A stretch of DNA of 64,000 nt. Origin: Prorocentrum cordatum. Taxonomy: Eukaryota; Sar; Dinophyceae; Prorocentrales; Prorocentraceae. The notes under the pieces are model-generated. The model had not been told where the DNA came from and did not search any database. It saw only the letters and a list, made by a program, of their open reading frames with translations. A program made the position numbers and the translations under genes. Location: assembly GCA_963575745.1 (NCBI GenBank), contig CAUYUJ010016134.1, positions 139,001 through 203,000 of the forward strand, given 5' to 3'. Below are positions 18,421-28,330 of the stretch, in pieces. Positions within the stretch are counted from its first letter, which is position 1; each line of letters starts with the position of its first letter.

Positions 18421-19261
18421 CAGCGACGGTGCCCACAATTGCATATGGTTGGTTCTTTCGGCAGGCGAAGCAACGGGGGATCGTGGCTTGGGAGGCCATG
18501 GAGCGTTTGGAAGCAGACCGTGGGAATGCGGGACGTGCACGATCCTCAGGCGGGTGCGCGTGGGAGGGGTCTGGGAGGTAGCAGCCATGCGGGAGGTGCG
18601 CAATCCTCCAGCGGGCGCGCACGAAATGAGGGTCCTGACATCGGCTGCCACATGCAGGAATCTCGGGCGGGCACGCGTGGAATGGGGGAGGAGGAGGAGG
18701 AGGAGGAGGAGGAGGAGGAGGAGGAGGAGGAGGAGGAGGAGGAGGAGGAGGAGGAGGAGGGGATATGGGCATTCGCTGCCATGCCCGAAGGGCACCATCC
18801 TCGAGGGGCACGAGGGGCTGCGGCCTCGGGCTGGCTGACTGATGCACGCAGGAGTCCGCTGGTAGAGGGAGTGGGCAGCCCCGTCTTAGAATCCAAAACG
18901 CTCGGCGTTTGGCCGAGCCTTCTCGCCCTCGGCGTTTGGTCGAACCCATGTGCCCTCGGCGTTTGGTCGTGCACCCTCGCCCTGCTGATGCGCCGTGCAG
19001 GCGCCTGGCACACCTGACCTGACCTACCAGAGAGACCTTGTCATTCTTCTACGCCTCAGCGTGCCAGGAGGCACGGTGGCGGATTGAAGCATCAAATCCG
19101 GTTGTGTTGGTGCTGTTTTGTGTTCAGCGTTCGGCCTCCAGAGGCCCTCGCAGCGCCCCGAGACCAGAACACCAGCAACTCTGGTTGAACATGATGCCCT
19201 GCGCAAAGGATCGGGACTTCCGAGGACCCCGTCTTGAAACAACACGCCTGCCGACGGACCC
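18421..19261. other. Spacer between the inverted P arrays
   Basis: 18421-18681 includes GCACGTGGAA/GGGAGGTGC words. 18682-18765 is a (GGA)n tract. 18890-18980 repeats CCTCGGCGTTTGGTCG three to four times. 19100-19250 is an AA-related segment (GATCGGGACTTCCGAGGACC). P leader words occur at both edges (TGCGGTGCATACAGCGACGG at 18410 and the inverse near 19283). Confidence 0.6.
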
Positions 19262-20260
19262 AACCATGTCAAGTTGTTGGTGCCGTCGGTGCATGCACAC
19301 CATTTGGTGGAGCTCCCTGTGAGGCCTCGAAACGTGTGAAGAGTGTACCAACATGGGTGCGGTGGGCGCATCCAAGCGCTAGCATTTGAGCCTTCGGTAG
19401 TGCCCCCATCTGGGGCCACGAAGCGTGTGAGCTCCCTACGGGGCCGCGAAGCGTGTGAGGGGTGTGCCAAAATGGGTGCGGTGGGCGCATACGAACGCTG
19501 GCATGTGGGCCTTCGGTGGAGCCCCGTAGCGGCCACGAAACGTGTGAGGAGTGCGCCAACATGGGTGCGGTGGGCGCATGCGAGCGCTGGCATGTGGGCC
19601 TTCGGTGGAGCTTCGCAGTGGTCACGAAACGAGTGAGGGGTGTGCCAAAATGAGTGCGGCTGGCGCATGCGAGCGTTGGCATGTGAGCCTGCGGTGGAGC
19701 CCCCTACGGGGCCACGAAACGTGCGAGGGGTGTGCCAAAATGGGTGCGGTGGGCGCGCTTGCGCTTGCGCTTGCGATGGCATTTGGCCTTCGGTAGAGCT
19801 CCCAATAGGGCCACGCATCGTGTGGGGGCTGTGTGGAGAAATGGATGCGGTGGGCGCATGCGGGCGCCGGCATGTGGGCCTTCGGTGGTGTCCCCTTTCT
19901 GGGGCCACGAAGCGGGTGAGTGGTGTGCCAAAAGGGGTGCAGTGTGCGCATGCGAGCGCGGGCATTTGGGCGCTCGGTGGAGCCGCTATGATGCCACGAA
20001 CCGTGCGAGGGGTGTGCCAAAGTGCGGGGGGTGATGGGAGGAGGGAGGAGCTCCGCAGTGGTCGCGAAACGTGTGAGGGGTGTGCGGAAATGGGTGCGGT
20101 GGGCCCTCGGAAGTGCCCCCTATATGGGGCCACGAAGCGTGTGAGGGTGTGCCAAAATGTGTGCGGCCGGCGCATGCGAGCGCGGGCATTTGGGCGCTCG
20201 GTGGAGCCCCCATACGGGGCCACGAAACGTGTGAGGGGTGTGCCAAAGTGAGGGGTTGAC
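19262..20260 (-). repeat. P2: the 90-bp repeat array, inverted
   Basis: About ten units of the P repeat in the opposite orientation to P1 (GTGAGGGGTGTGCCAAAATG, GGTGCGGTGGGCGCATGCGA, GGCCTTCGGTGGAGC). With P1 it forms a large inverted repeat with a spacer of about 0.85 kb. 20265-20340 is a GGA tract. Confidence 0.92.
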
Positions 20261-20340
20261 GGTAGGAGGGAGGAGGGGGAGGAGGTCAGAGGAGGAGGAG
20301 GAGGAGGAGGCGGAGGAGGCGGAGCAGGAGGAGAGGAGAG

Positions 20341-20811
20341 TGGACTCGGGCATCTCAATTCAGAACGAACCCAACACCGCAGGACGGTTGGGAACTACCA
20401 CGTAAGGTTTCTGTTTTGAACCATTGAAGCGCTGGCCGCCGAGTTTTTGGTTCGTGACCCCTGAAGTCTTTTTGCATGCCCATACCTCACCCCTGAAAAA
20501 TCAGCGGCCTATCCGTATGGGTGCGGTTCGGTCACGTCGAGGTGAGTCTGGCACATGGCGATGATATTCCACCAGGAGGGCCCAGGAGAGCGAGAACCGA
20601 CCAACAGCCTCGATCTTCGAGATTCGATCCTCGTCGCCGCCGACGTGGGAGTCGGCATTGGCGTCCCCGAGAGCTTTGGATGAGGATGGGTCGCTCCAGG
20701 CGTACTGGGGCGCTCCGTGCGTCCTTGCGGAGCGCTCTGGACCGGCCGAGCCGCCCCGTGCGACCTCCAGACCCGCCAGTTTTTGTATCGGGGGCGGCAA
20801 AGGGGGGGGGT
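20341..20811. other. Unrecognised sequence
   Basis: No recognised gene. 20700-20745 contains an AGCGCTCTGG word like hairpin I. 20765-20811 (GGGGGCGGCAAAG) matches 52604-52616, the left flank of repeat J. Confidence 0.35.
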
Positions 20812-20983
20812 GATGGGTGGATAGACCTCCTACCCTGACACGTCGATTAAGGAATTGGCCGTTTTCGGTTCGCGAGAGGGCGTCGCGGCCGTCATTTTTG
20901 CGTGTCCAGGTCCGTCGGTTTCGGTCCCAGGCCGTTTTCACTAAGGGGAGGTTTGCTATAGGGAGGCTTGTCCACCGCCGAAC
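20812..20983 (+). mobile_element. Element F2 inside repeat J
   Basis: Left end GGGTGGATAGACCTCCTACC, right end GGCTTGTCCACCGCCGA, interior CGAGAGGGCGTCGCGGCCGTC and TCACTAAGGGGAGG as in F1. The flanks CGGGGGCGGCAAAG and GGGGGATATCATGGCG lie next to each other in the uninterrupted J copy at 52604-52640. Confidence 0.83.
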
Positions 20984-21344
20984 TAGGGGGGGGGGATATC
21001 ATGGCGGGGTCCATGATATCTCCACAGATTTCATGGCGCCCCTTCTTATTTCACCACGTCCCTGCCCCCCCCCTTGGGCCGCGCTTATGCCGCCGGCCAT
21101 GATTTGCACCCCCCCCCTCTGGCACGCCCCCCTCTTGGCCGCCCCCGATTTGAACAGTATTCCTGATTTGAGTTCTCGTCCGGATTTGTCCTCATCCCGC
21201 GTCTGCCTTGGTCGGCCTCGGCATCGTCGTCGTCGTCGTTGTTGGAGGCCTGCATTCGGCAGCCCTCCCTCCGATCTTCGTCGTCGTCGTCACCGTCGTC
21301 GTCGTAATGTAGGATGACGACCTAGAAGTGCCTACGTAAGGGGG
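20984..21344. other. Repeat J palindrome and Z motif
   Basis: GATATCATGGCGGGGTCCAT then GATATC (20996-21021) is a palindrome shared with 52627-52652 and, loosely, 59328-59360. 21195-21300 is GTCGTC-rich and contains repeat Z (GGAGGCCTGCATTCGGCAGC). No gene. Confidence 0.5.
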
Positions 21345-21404
21345 GCCGTTTGGCAGCAGCGCCCTGGGCGATGATTAGAAGATTTGGTTCCGGGCCTGCG
21401 CGTG

Positions 21405-22110
21405 GGAGCGTCGACTGAGGGCCTCTGGAGAGTGCCTCTTGGGGGCTCTTGGAGGCCTCTTGGGGCCTCCTCGGGGCCGCTTGGGGCCTCATGGATCCTC
21501 TTGAGGGTCTCTTGGGGGCCTCTTGGGACCTCTTGGAGGCCCCTCGGGGCCGAGGGCTCGAAATGTTCGTCCGGGCTCCCCGTCTGGGCCCCCTCTTGGG
21601 GCCGTCTCTGGGCTCTCTTTGGCCGTCTTGGGTCTTGGGCGCCTCTCGGGCCGTCTTGGGGCCCTCTTGGGGGCCCCTGGGGCCGCCTCGTGGACCGTCT
21701 TGGAGCGTCGATAAGCCGAAAAGGCGAGAACGCCCAAATCCTTCAAACACCAATGGGAAATCATCCTCTTGGAGGTCGCTGGTGGTGTCTTGGATGTCTC
21801 TTGGACAGTCTCGGGGCCGTCTTTGGTCCGTCTTTGGCGCCTTGGAGCGATCTTTCGGCGACTCGGAGCACTCTTGAACCATCCTGGGGGTTTCTTAGGG
21901 AGATTTGGTCCGTCTTGAACCCCTCTTGGGCCCCAATGATTCATGCGACAAGCCGCGGGGAACTGTGACAAGCCCGAGAAGATCTGGCAATTGGCAATTT
22001 TGTCTCCAGGCCCCTGAAGACTCTTCAGGAGTGAGGATAGGCTTCGAGGATTGAGCAAAGGACCTGGGGACACGCCCACTCCCTGCCCAGCGGCACGGTG
22101 GCGGATGCTT
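21405..22110 (+). repeat. Q2: long Q repeat, 0.7 kb
   Basis: Array of GGGGGCCTCTTGG 10-13-mers, a central unique module GCCGAAAAGGCGAGAACGCC (21715-21734), a second array, then a tail with GCAAAGGACCTGGGGACACG, CCCACTCC and CGGCACGGTGGCGG. Q6 at 48770-49495 has the same order of parts, so the unit spread as a whole. R2 lies at its left end. Confidence 0.82.
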
Positions 22111-22799
22111 TCAATAGGTTCCCCCTCGTTTTTATTCTTAATCGCCATCATGCGTTACAGTCAAGCCGCAGAAAGATGAGCGACTTTCCAAGCCTACTCT
22201 TACATCCTTGTCCCGTGGGCTCATCCTGGCCACTTTCGCTGGCCGCGCCCTTCTCGAAAGATGTCGATATTGCCTTCCAAGGCCCTGTCATCCTTATCGT
22301 GCATCCTTGTTTTGCGAGTTGACTGTTGTCGTCCTCGCCGTCCCCGGACCTCCGCCGTCAAGAGTTGTGCGTGGCGTGGGCACTATGGAGCTCTCGACGC
22401 CTTCCCAGGGGACCAGCTGTTCATCTTGGGTCGTGTCGTCGTCGTCGTCGTTGTCGTCGGGACTGGGAAACGCTAGTTTGCGATGGCGAGTTGTGGAGGG
22501 GTATGGAATCTATGTACGTTCACAGGTCCAACTGGGGCGCCTCGGCGCACCCGCCGTTCCCAAACACGGGACGCCCTCTGGGCGAGATCGGCGCCGCTCC
22601 GCTCCGCTCTCTGTCGCCGCTGCTACTGGTGCGGCCTCCCCGGAGATCCGCCGTCGCTAGCAAGACATACATTCTCGTGAAACTCACGGCTTGAGCCCTA
22701 GACCCCATCTTCGTTCGCCAGTGTTTGCGAGCCAGATGGGTCCGTGAGGATCTTGGAGGCCCGGGACCATGCGAAAACTCCCAGCCCGAAAACAATGCG
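22111..22799. other. Repeat DD copy and unrecognised flanks
   Basis: 22325-22440 is a DD copy (GACCTCCGCCGTCAAGAG, CGTGGGCACTATGGAGCTC). 22440-22470 is a GTCGTC run. The remainder shows no recognised gene or element. Confidence 0.45.
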
Positions 22800-23555
22800 G
22801 CGCCAGGATCTCAGCGGCGGCGGAGGAGGAGGAGGAAGAAGAGGGGGAGGAGGAGCAGGAGGGAGGGGGGAGGAGGCGGAAGAGGAGGAGGAGGAGGAGG
22901 AGGACCAGTGTAAACCCAAGATGCATCAACGATGTTACAATACACCCTCTCTCCAAGCTCCCTCTTCATAGGCTCTTGCAAGAGTTGTTGTTTACTCCGA
23001 GAAGTGCCATGTTAGAAGAAAACCGTCTGAGAGTCCTCAGCCGTGCCGAATCACCATTCTTAGGACTCCAACGCCGCGAATCAATCTTACTGTTGCGTTC
23101 TGACGATGCTGAGTCTTGGACTTTCTACACCGCGAACCAATGTGACTGTTTCCGCCCTGATATTTGTAAGTCGTGCCGGGACACCATTCCTGGGACGTCA
23201 ACCAGAGCTCATTTCCGAAAATCTGTTCGCCATCCATCCGCGAAGCTCGTGCAAACTTTTCTGACAAATGTGCGCGGTGCCATGGCGAAGACCACATTTT
23301 GGAAAGGAACCGCCCTCCATTTGCGAGACGCTGGTAAACCTTAAGTTACATGATCATAAATTCTGAGGAAGTCTCAGGCGAACGCAAGCCCGCCCTACTG
23401 ACAAATCCTGGAGCAGGATAAGGAGGAGGAGGAGGAGGAGGGGGGAGGAGGAGGATAAGGAGGAGGATAAGGAGGAGCAGGATAAGGAGGAGGAGGATAA
23501 GGAGGAGGAGGAGAAAGAGGAGGAGGAGGAGGAGGAGGAGGAGGAGGCACAAGTA
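22800..23555. other. GGA tract, inverted repeat Y1, low-GC segment, second GGA tract
   Basis: 22818-22910 and 23420-23550 are (GGA)n tracts. 22915-23020 is an inverted copy of repeat Y (GCATCAACGATGTTACAATA). 23020-23345 has lower GC than its surroundings and a 100-codon plus-strand frame rich in Cys, Arg and Ser (CDCFRPDICKSCRD). That suggests a coding relic, but no domain is assigned. Confidence 0.4.
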
Positions 23556-23579
23556 GGTGGAAGTGGAGAAGGGGGAGGC

Positions 23580-23766
23580 ATCCATGCGGCAGCCCTCCGT
23601 CGTCGTGGCCGCCGCCGCCACCGGAGGCCTCCATGCGGCAGCCCTCCCCCGACGGCTTCCTCGAGCAGCGGCTGGTGCGCTCCGCGCCGGCCAGCCGCGC
23701 GTGCTCGGACGGCGGGGGCGGCTTCGGCGCCGACGGCTGGGACCACGGGGGCAGTCGGGGGCCTTG
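23580..23766 (+). pseudogene. Coding-like repeat Z
   Basis: GGAGGC(C/A)TCCATGCGGCAGC occurs twice (about 23575 and 23625). The second opens a GC3-rich frame EASMRQPSPDGFLEQRLVRS, continuing through a Gly-rich patch to a stop at 23766. Related motifs are at 13609, 21247 and 28852. Possibly retrocopied exon pieces; function unknown. Confidence 0.3.
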
Positions 23767-24166
23767 AGACGGGGGTCAGTGCAAACGGGGGTCAGCCAGA
23801 CCGCCCGATCTTGCAGGATCCTGCGCATTGGCTCAGAAGCCGGGCGACGGCCGGCAAGTCCGTGGCCGCCGAAGCAGAGCTCGGGAGCCTGTTTTGTTCT
23901 GCCGGGGAGCAGCCCGCTTACTAGTTACAGTGCGCTGAGCTTGCTTCCGGGAATGTGTTTCTTCCTTCCGGGAAGACCGTTTTAGCAGCCACGGACTTGC
24001 TGGCCCTCGCCCAGCTCCCAATTGGCCCAGGCCTGAGTGCAGGACCTTGCAGGATTCTGCAAAGCCTGGTTGGCCCGGGTCTGGATGGACCCCGGTCAGA
24101 AGGTCCCCGAGGCAGCTCCAGCGACGAGGAGTCGGAGGACCTGGAGGCCCCGGCCCGGCCTCCTCG
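23767..24166. repeat. Repeat CC and an acidic coding-like fragment
   Basis: CC words run from 23767 (GACGGGGGTCAGTGCAAACG, GATCTTGCAGGATCCTGC) to about 24110. 24119-24223 in frame 3 reads SSSDEESEDLEAPARPPRR and then into the duplicated block before C4; a short acidic Ser-rich protein fragment is possible. Confidence 0.4.
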
Positions 24167-24223
24167 CCGCCTGCCGCCCGGAGCCAAGGTCGTGTTGCGT
24201 CTCGCTGCTCGGGGAGACCTGGG

Positions 24224-24384
24224 TCAGGAGGGAAAAAAACACACAGACACAATGAATCGTCGATGCCCAGGAAAAGATGGGAAACTCTGGGAAGTGTGGG
24301 GGAGCCGAAAGCTCAGAAAGCAGGGGAAAATACGGTGCATCCTGTTATTTGTGTCCATTTATTTGTGTGTTCCGGGGCCCCTTC
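24224..24384 (+). mobile_element. Element C4 between 60-bp direct repeats
   Basis: 161 bp, TCAGGAGGGAAAAAAACACA to CCGGGGCCCCTTC. Instead of a short duplication, about 60 bp to the left (24167-24226) and to the right (24390-24451) are imperfect direct copies: GGAGCCAAGGTCGTGTTGCG and GGAGCCAAAGTCGTGTGCCG, then CTCGCTGCTCGGGGAG in both. Either it landed between tandem copies or the insertion made a long duplication. Confidence 0.85.
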
Positions 24385-24503
24385 CTCCTCTCCGTCTGCC
24401 GCTCGGAGCCAAAGTCGTGTGCCGCCTCGCTGCTCGGGGAGGCCTGGGGTCCGGCAGGCCTCTGCTCCTCGCCCCCTCCCCAGACGTGATCGCGCCGTGA
24501 AGA

Positions 24504-24801
24504 CTTGGCATCGTTCGGACGTGTGGACTGTCTCTCGACGGGGATGACAGCCAAGACGCTGAAATAAGGAACGGTTTGGATTCGGTAGGGGCTCGATGTT
24601 CCTGAAGTCTTTCCGTGGTTGTTCCTCCAGCCCTTCTCGTGCACCCAGGCAAGCCACAGCGGGGCTGCGTCCCTCATTTAGCGCTCCTGATTTCAGCAGC
24701 CCGACTGTATGAAGGAGCATCCTGGGTCGTCCTGCGAACAAAAAAAAACACGCACGAACCCGCAAAACAGCACATGGAGTGGACGTCCGAGCGATGGCCA
24801 G
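24504..24801 (+). mobile_element. Element A4, split by G2
   Basis: Left end CTTGGCATCGTTCGGACGTG (24504); right end GTGGACGTCCGAGCGATGGCCAG (to 24801). G2 occupies 24548-24707. The A interior resumes afterwards with GGAGCATCC and CACGCACGAACCCGCAAAA. It ends in AG. Confidence 0.83.
24548..24707 (+). mobile_element. Element G2 nested in A4
   Basis: 160 bp, CAGCCAAGACGCTGAAATAA to CCCGACTG followed by TA (24708). The left TA has become TGA. Closely matches the first 40 bp of G1. Younger than A4. Confidence 0.75.
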
Positions 24802-24935
24802 AAGAGATCGTCGACGGGAGGCTCCCCTTTCTGGCGGCGAGCCGAGCACGGGAGGCGGCCAGAAGGCCTCCTCCTCGGCCAATGGGGGGCTTGTCATCGT
24901 GGAGGGCGCTTCCACGGTGAAGAGGAGTTCTTGCA

Positions 24936-26037
24936 TTATGTCGGGCCTGTCCTTACAGGGGGATTTTCGACGAAAAATTGTACCCCCCCCCCCAAGATAA
25001 TCAAAACATAGTCCCAAAATACTCTGGGGACTGTTTTCTGAGTATGTTTTACCTTTTTGGTGTATGTTTATGGTATTTGTTATTCCCAACCCTCCTTGGT
25101 TGGGTATTCGTTTTGAACCTCCCGTCCCGCCTCCCTCTTGCCTCCTCCTGCCTTACCTGCGGGGGGCTGCGATCTGTGAAACTGTCGCCACTTTCGAGGT
25201 CTGCTGGGGGGGCCCAGCACAGTGACGCCACGCGCGGACCCAAATTAGACCTCGCCATCCCTGGGGGGCTGCGATCTGTGAAACTGTCGCCACTTTCGAG
25301 GCCTGCTGGGGGGCCCAGCACAGTGACCCACGGGCGGACCCAAATTAGACCTCGCCATTCCCTGGGGGGCTGCGATCTGTGAAACTGTCGCCACTTTCGA
25401 GGCCTGCTGGGGGGCCCAGCACAGTGACGCCACGCGCGGACCCAAATTAGACCTCGCCATCCCTGGGGGGCTGCGATCTGTGAAACTGTCGCCACTTTCG
25501 AGGCTGCTGGGGGGCCCAGCACAGTGACGCCACGCGCGGACCCAAATTAGACCTCGCCATCCCTGGGGGGCTGCGATCTGTGAAACTGTCGCCACTTTCG
25601 ATGCCTGCTGGTGGGTCCTGCGGAGCGGGGCACCGCGCGGACCCAAATTAGACCTCGCCATCCCTGGGGGGCTGCGATCTGTGAAACTGTCGCCACTTTC
25701 GAGTCCTGCTGGTGGGTCCTGCGGAGCGGGGCACCGCGCGGACCCAAATTAGACCTCGCCATCCCTGGGGGGCTGCGATCTGAGATCCCCGCTTTCGAAG
25801 CGGCTAGGGTTGCTCAGTGATTGTAACTAATCAGTTTTATCTAGTCCGTGTCCTGTAGCCAGTGTCCTGCGAGTCTCCCGAATTCCATCTGCAGAAATAT
25901 GTAACCCTCGCTCCGTCATCGCCCCCCTTATAAAGTGTCCTAAACTATTTGCGCCCCGCGTTTGCGCAGGGGTTGGGTACGTCGCCAGGGTAATTTGTCG
26001 TCGAAAATCCCCCTGAAGGGGGACACGCCCGACAGAG
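24936..26037. mobile_element. Element B6, 1.1 kb, carrying a satellite
   Basis: Left end GTCGGGCCTGTCCTTACAGG, then GGATTTTCGACGAAAAAT; right end TCGTCGAAAATCCCCCTGAA..CACGCCCGAC. A perfect 8-bp duplication TTCTTGCA (24928-24935 and 26038-26045) shows that it moved as one unit. The target is repeat Y, which continues after it. The interior holds the 101-bp satellite and about 350 bp of other DNA; no transposase domain is recognised. Confidence 0.88.
25167..25772. repeat. 101-bp satellite, six units, inside B6
   Basis: Unit starts (CTGCGATCTGTGAAACTGTC) fall at 25167, 25269, 25370, 25471, 25571, 25672 and 25773 (partial), giving 100-102 bp spacing. Other conserved words: GCCACTTTCGAGGCCTGCTG, CGCGCGGACCCAAATTAGAC and CTCGCCATCCCTGGGGGG. 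Units 5 and 6 share a variant (TGGGTCCTGCGGAGCGGGGC), showing local homogenisation. Minus-strand frames are open because of the repeat. Confidence 0.95.
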
Positions 26038-26144
26038 TTCTTGCAGGGACTTCTGAGGAGGACGCTCTGGACGGGAGGGCATGTTGCAGCGTCGCTGATG
26101 CACCTTTGCTCCCTTGGCCTACTCGGTGCTCGCTCGCTTCTTTT

Positions 26145-26184
<40 letters not shown>

Positions 26185-26305
26185 CTTCTGGCTCCCTCCC
26201 TCCTCACTCTATCGGCCTGCTCGCGCCGTGAGAGAGGTCCACGACGTGAGGCCCCCCAGACGCGGCGAGCCGAGCAGAAGCTTAACGCCAGAACTCTGCA
26301 CGAAC
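26038..26305. repeat. Repeat Y2 and CT microsatellite
   Basis: 26038-26115 continues repeat Y after B6 (TTCTTGCAGGGACTTCTGAG, ATGTTGCAGCGTCGCTGATG). 26144-26200 is a T run followed by (CT)n. 26200-26305 is unrecognised. Confidence 0.65.
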
Positions 26306-26510
26306 GAAATGGGCACGGAAAGAATGGGTACAATGCCCAACAGCGGATCCTGTTCATTCTGAACAGGACTCGCTGTCCACGCCGCCGCGGCCTGTGTCCA
26401 TTCGAGACACGAGGCCGCCTGCCCAACAGCGGCCGCTGTTGGTTTGGGACAACATTTGTCGTTGGGCATTGAACCCATTCTTTCCGTACCCATTTCGGGC
26501 GTCCAAATTT
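26306..26510 (+). mobile_element. Element D1
   Basis: About 200 bp with long inverted ends: GAAATGGGCACGGAAAGAAT then GGGTACAATGCCCAACA, and the complement of TTGGGCATTGAACCCATTCT then TTCCGTACCCATTTC. The interior is itself palindromic (GAACAGGACTCGCTGTCC, CAACAGCGGCCGCTGTTG). D2 at 53503 matches throughout. Foldback-type MITE. Confidence 0.85.
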
Positions 26511-26529
26511 GGGCCACAACCTTGCGGTA

Positions 26530-26615
26530 CAGTCAAGACGTTGACATAAGAAACAGTTTGGGCACACAAGGGGCTCGAGGTTTCCTAGGTCACTCTATGG
26601 CTGTTCCTCTAGCCC
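26530..26615 (+). mobile_element. Element G3 (left part)
   Basis: TA at 26528 followed by CAGTCAAGACGTTGACATAA and then GGGGCTCGAGGTTTCC and TGGCTGTTCCTC as in G2. The right half is lost. Lies 20 bp after D1. Confidence 0.6.
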
Positions 26616-27052
26616 AGAATGCACGTTCTGAACGTGCACTCTGGAAAACTCGCGAGGCTCTCCTCTGCTTCGGCGCGGCACCCGCCTCCCCGCGGCGCCT
26701 CCGGCTCCGCACCTGGCTTGCTCCGCGCGCGGGGGGGGCGGCTCGCCAGGGAGAAACGGGTCCACAGGTTTCTCGTCGCTTTTGGGCTCCCGGGGCCCTC
26801 CACGGGCCCTGGGACTGTTGTCGAACAGTTGTTTATGTTGTTGCAGTAGTTGTTGTCATTGTAGTCGGTGTCGGTGTCGTTGTCGTTGAACTTTCATTCT
26901 TGAAGAATAATTATTGTTGATCCCCCCCCACCGGTGCACATTGATTTTTGTTCGATTGAAGTGCCACCCCCGGGGCTCGCACCTTGTTTTTTCTCAAGGA
27001 AAGTCTTCCTGCTCAAACTGTGCCCCTGCCCCCCGGGCTACAACAACAACGG
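26616..27052. other. Unrecognised sequence
   Basis: Contains ACGTTCTGAACGT palindromes at 26622-26634, an AA-like stretch near 26790 and a GTT/GTC-rich segment at 26820-26890. No supported gene. Confidence 0.35.
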
Positions 27053-27285
27053 CTCCCGCCTGAGACTTCCTCGATTTTTACTCAGGACCCCCGCTCCCGC
27101 CTGAGACTTCCGCGCAATTTACTCAGGAAAGGCGCTCCCGTCTGAGACTTCCTCGCAATGTAATCAAGACCCCCGCTCCCGCCTGAGACTTCCGTGCAAT
27201 TTACGTGGGAACGGTGCTCCCGCCTGAGACTTCTTCGAATTTTACTCAGGACCCCCGCTCCTGCCTGACATTTCCGCGCAACACA
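27053..27285. repeat. 40-bp minisatellite, about six units
   Basis: Repeats of CTCCCGCCTGAGACTTCC followed by G(C/T)GCAATTTACTCAGGA and then CCCCC or a variant. The spacing is about 40 bp with alternating sub-variants. Confidence 0.88.
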
Positions 27286-27644
27286 AATTATTTTGGAATT
27301 GCGTTTCGGCGCTCAGGAACCACGCACGCGCCAAGGACGCCTTCACAACGTGGTATCTTCCCTCTTCCTTCGTCCTTCCCCCTCCCCTTCCTCCCACTCT
27401 CCCTCGTTCTTCCCCTCCTCCTCTTGCAGGGCCCGCGCCAATTCCAATGGCGGGCAGAGAGATGTACGCCCCCGAAGGATTGTCCGCCCGTTCCGGTTTG
27501 CCCGTACGTCTAAGCCCGCCGGCCCCAGCAAAGAGAAATAATCCCCCCGAAAGGGGTGTGATCGAAGACGAAGAGGGCGGGTTTCGAGGGTGCAGGGTAT
27601 ACGTGTTGAATGACTCGCGGGCAAGTAAGAGCGTACAGCCTTAA
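27286..27644. other. Unrecognised sequence with CT tract
   Basis: 27355-27430 is CT-rich. 27430-27640 is mixed sequence with short open frames on both strands and no recognisable domain. Confidence 0.35.
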
Positions 27645-27830
27645 AATGGTTGTTGTTGTTGTTGTTGTTGATGGTGTTGTTGCTGGTGTTGTTGTTGTTG
27701 TGGTTGCTGTGGTTGTTGTTGGTGTTGGTGTTGTTGTTGCTGTTGTTGTTGTTGGTGTTGTTGTTGTTGGTGTGGCTGTGGTTGTTGTTGTTGATGTTGC
27801 TGTTGTTGTTGGTGTTGTTGGTGTTGGTGT

Positions 27831-27862
<32 letters not shown>

Positions 27863-27972
27863 TTGCTGTTGCAGTTGCTGCTGTTGTTGTAAGTATTGTT
27901 GTTGTTGTTGTTAATGTCGTCGTCGTCGTAGTCGTCGTCGTTGTCGTCGTCGTCGTTGTTGTTGCTGTTGAG
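27645..27972. repeat. (TTG)n microsatellite ending in GTC
   Basis: About 270 bp of TTG with GTG/CTG variants, then 27910-27960 as (GTC)n. Poly-Val, poly-Leu and poly-Thr frames come from the repeat. Confidence 0.95.
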
Positions 27973-28089
27973 CGGGAAGCGACTCGGGATGCAGGCCCCG
28001 GGGCCCAGGGCCCGCTTCCCATGGCGACCTCCCCATGGGCGGAGCCGGAGGCGCTGCCATTATGTTCAGACCTTTAAGCTCCTTACGTT

Positions 28090-28330
28090 TTTGTCCACAC
28101 TTGGATCCGATCGATCCGATTCGATTCGATGTCGATTCGGGTCATCCCGATCCGATTCGATTCCGATGTTGCGACAATCCGATGCGGCCCGATCCTTGCA
28201 CTGCGTTGTTGTGCATCCTAGCGTAGCCGACCCGACTCGATTTTGATTCCGTGCCGATGCAGCCCGATCCGATGCACATGTCGATGCGATCCGATCTGCC
28301 GATTCGATGCTGACTGGTCCTGCCCATCAC
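28090..28330. repeat. L1: degenerate GATCCGATTC repeat
   Basis: Dense GATCCGAT, TTCGATTC and CGATGTC words with no fixed period. Similar stretches at 2025-2160 and 50105-50260. Short palindromic words (ATCGAT, GATCCGATC) are abundant. Confidence 0.75.

Noticed and set aside
26148-26190. CT run as a splice polypyrimidine tract
   Set aside because: It is a (CT)n microsatellite without a following acceptor and an open exon.
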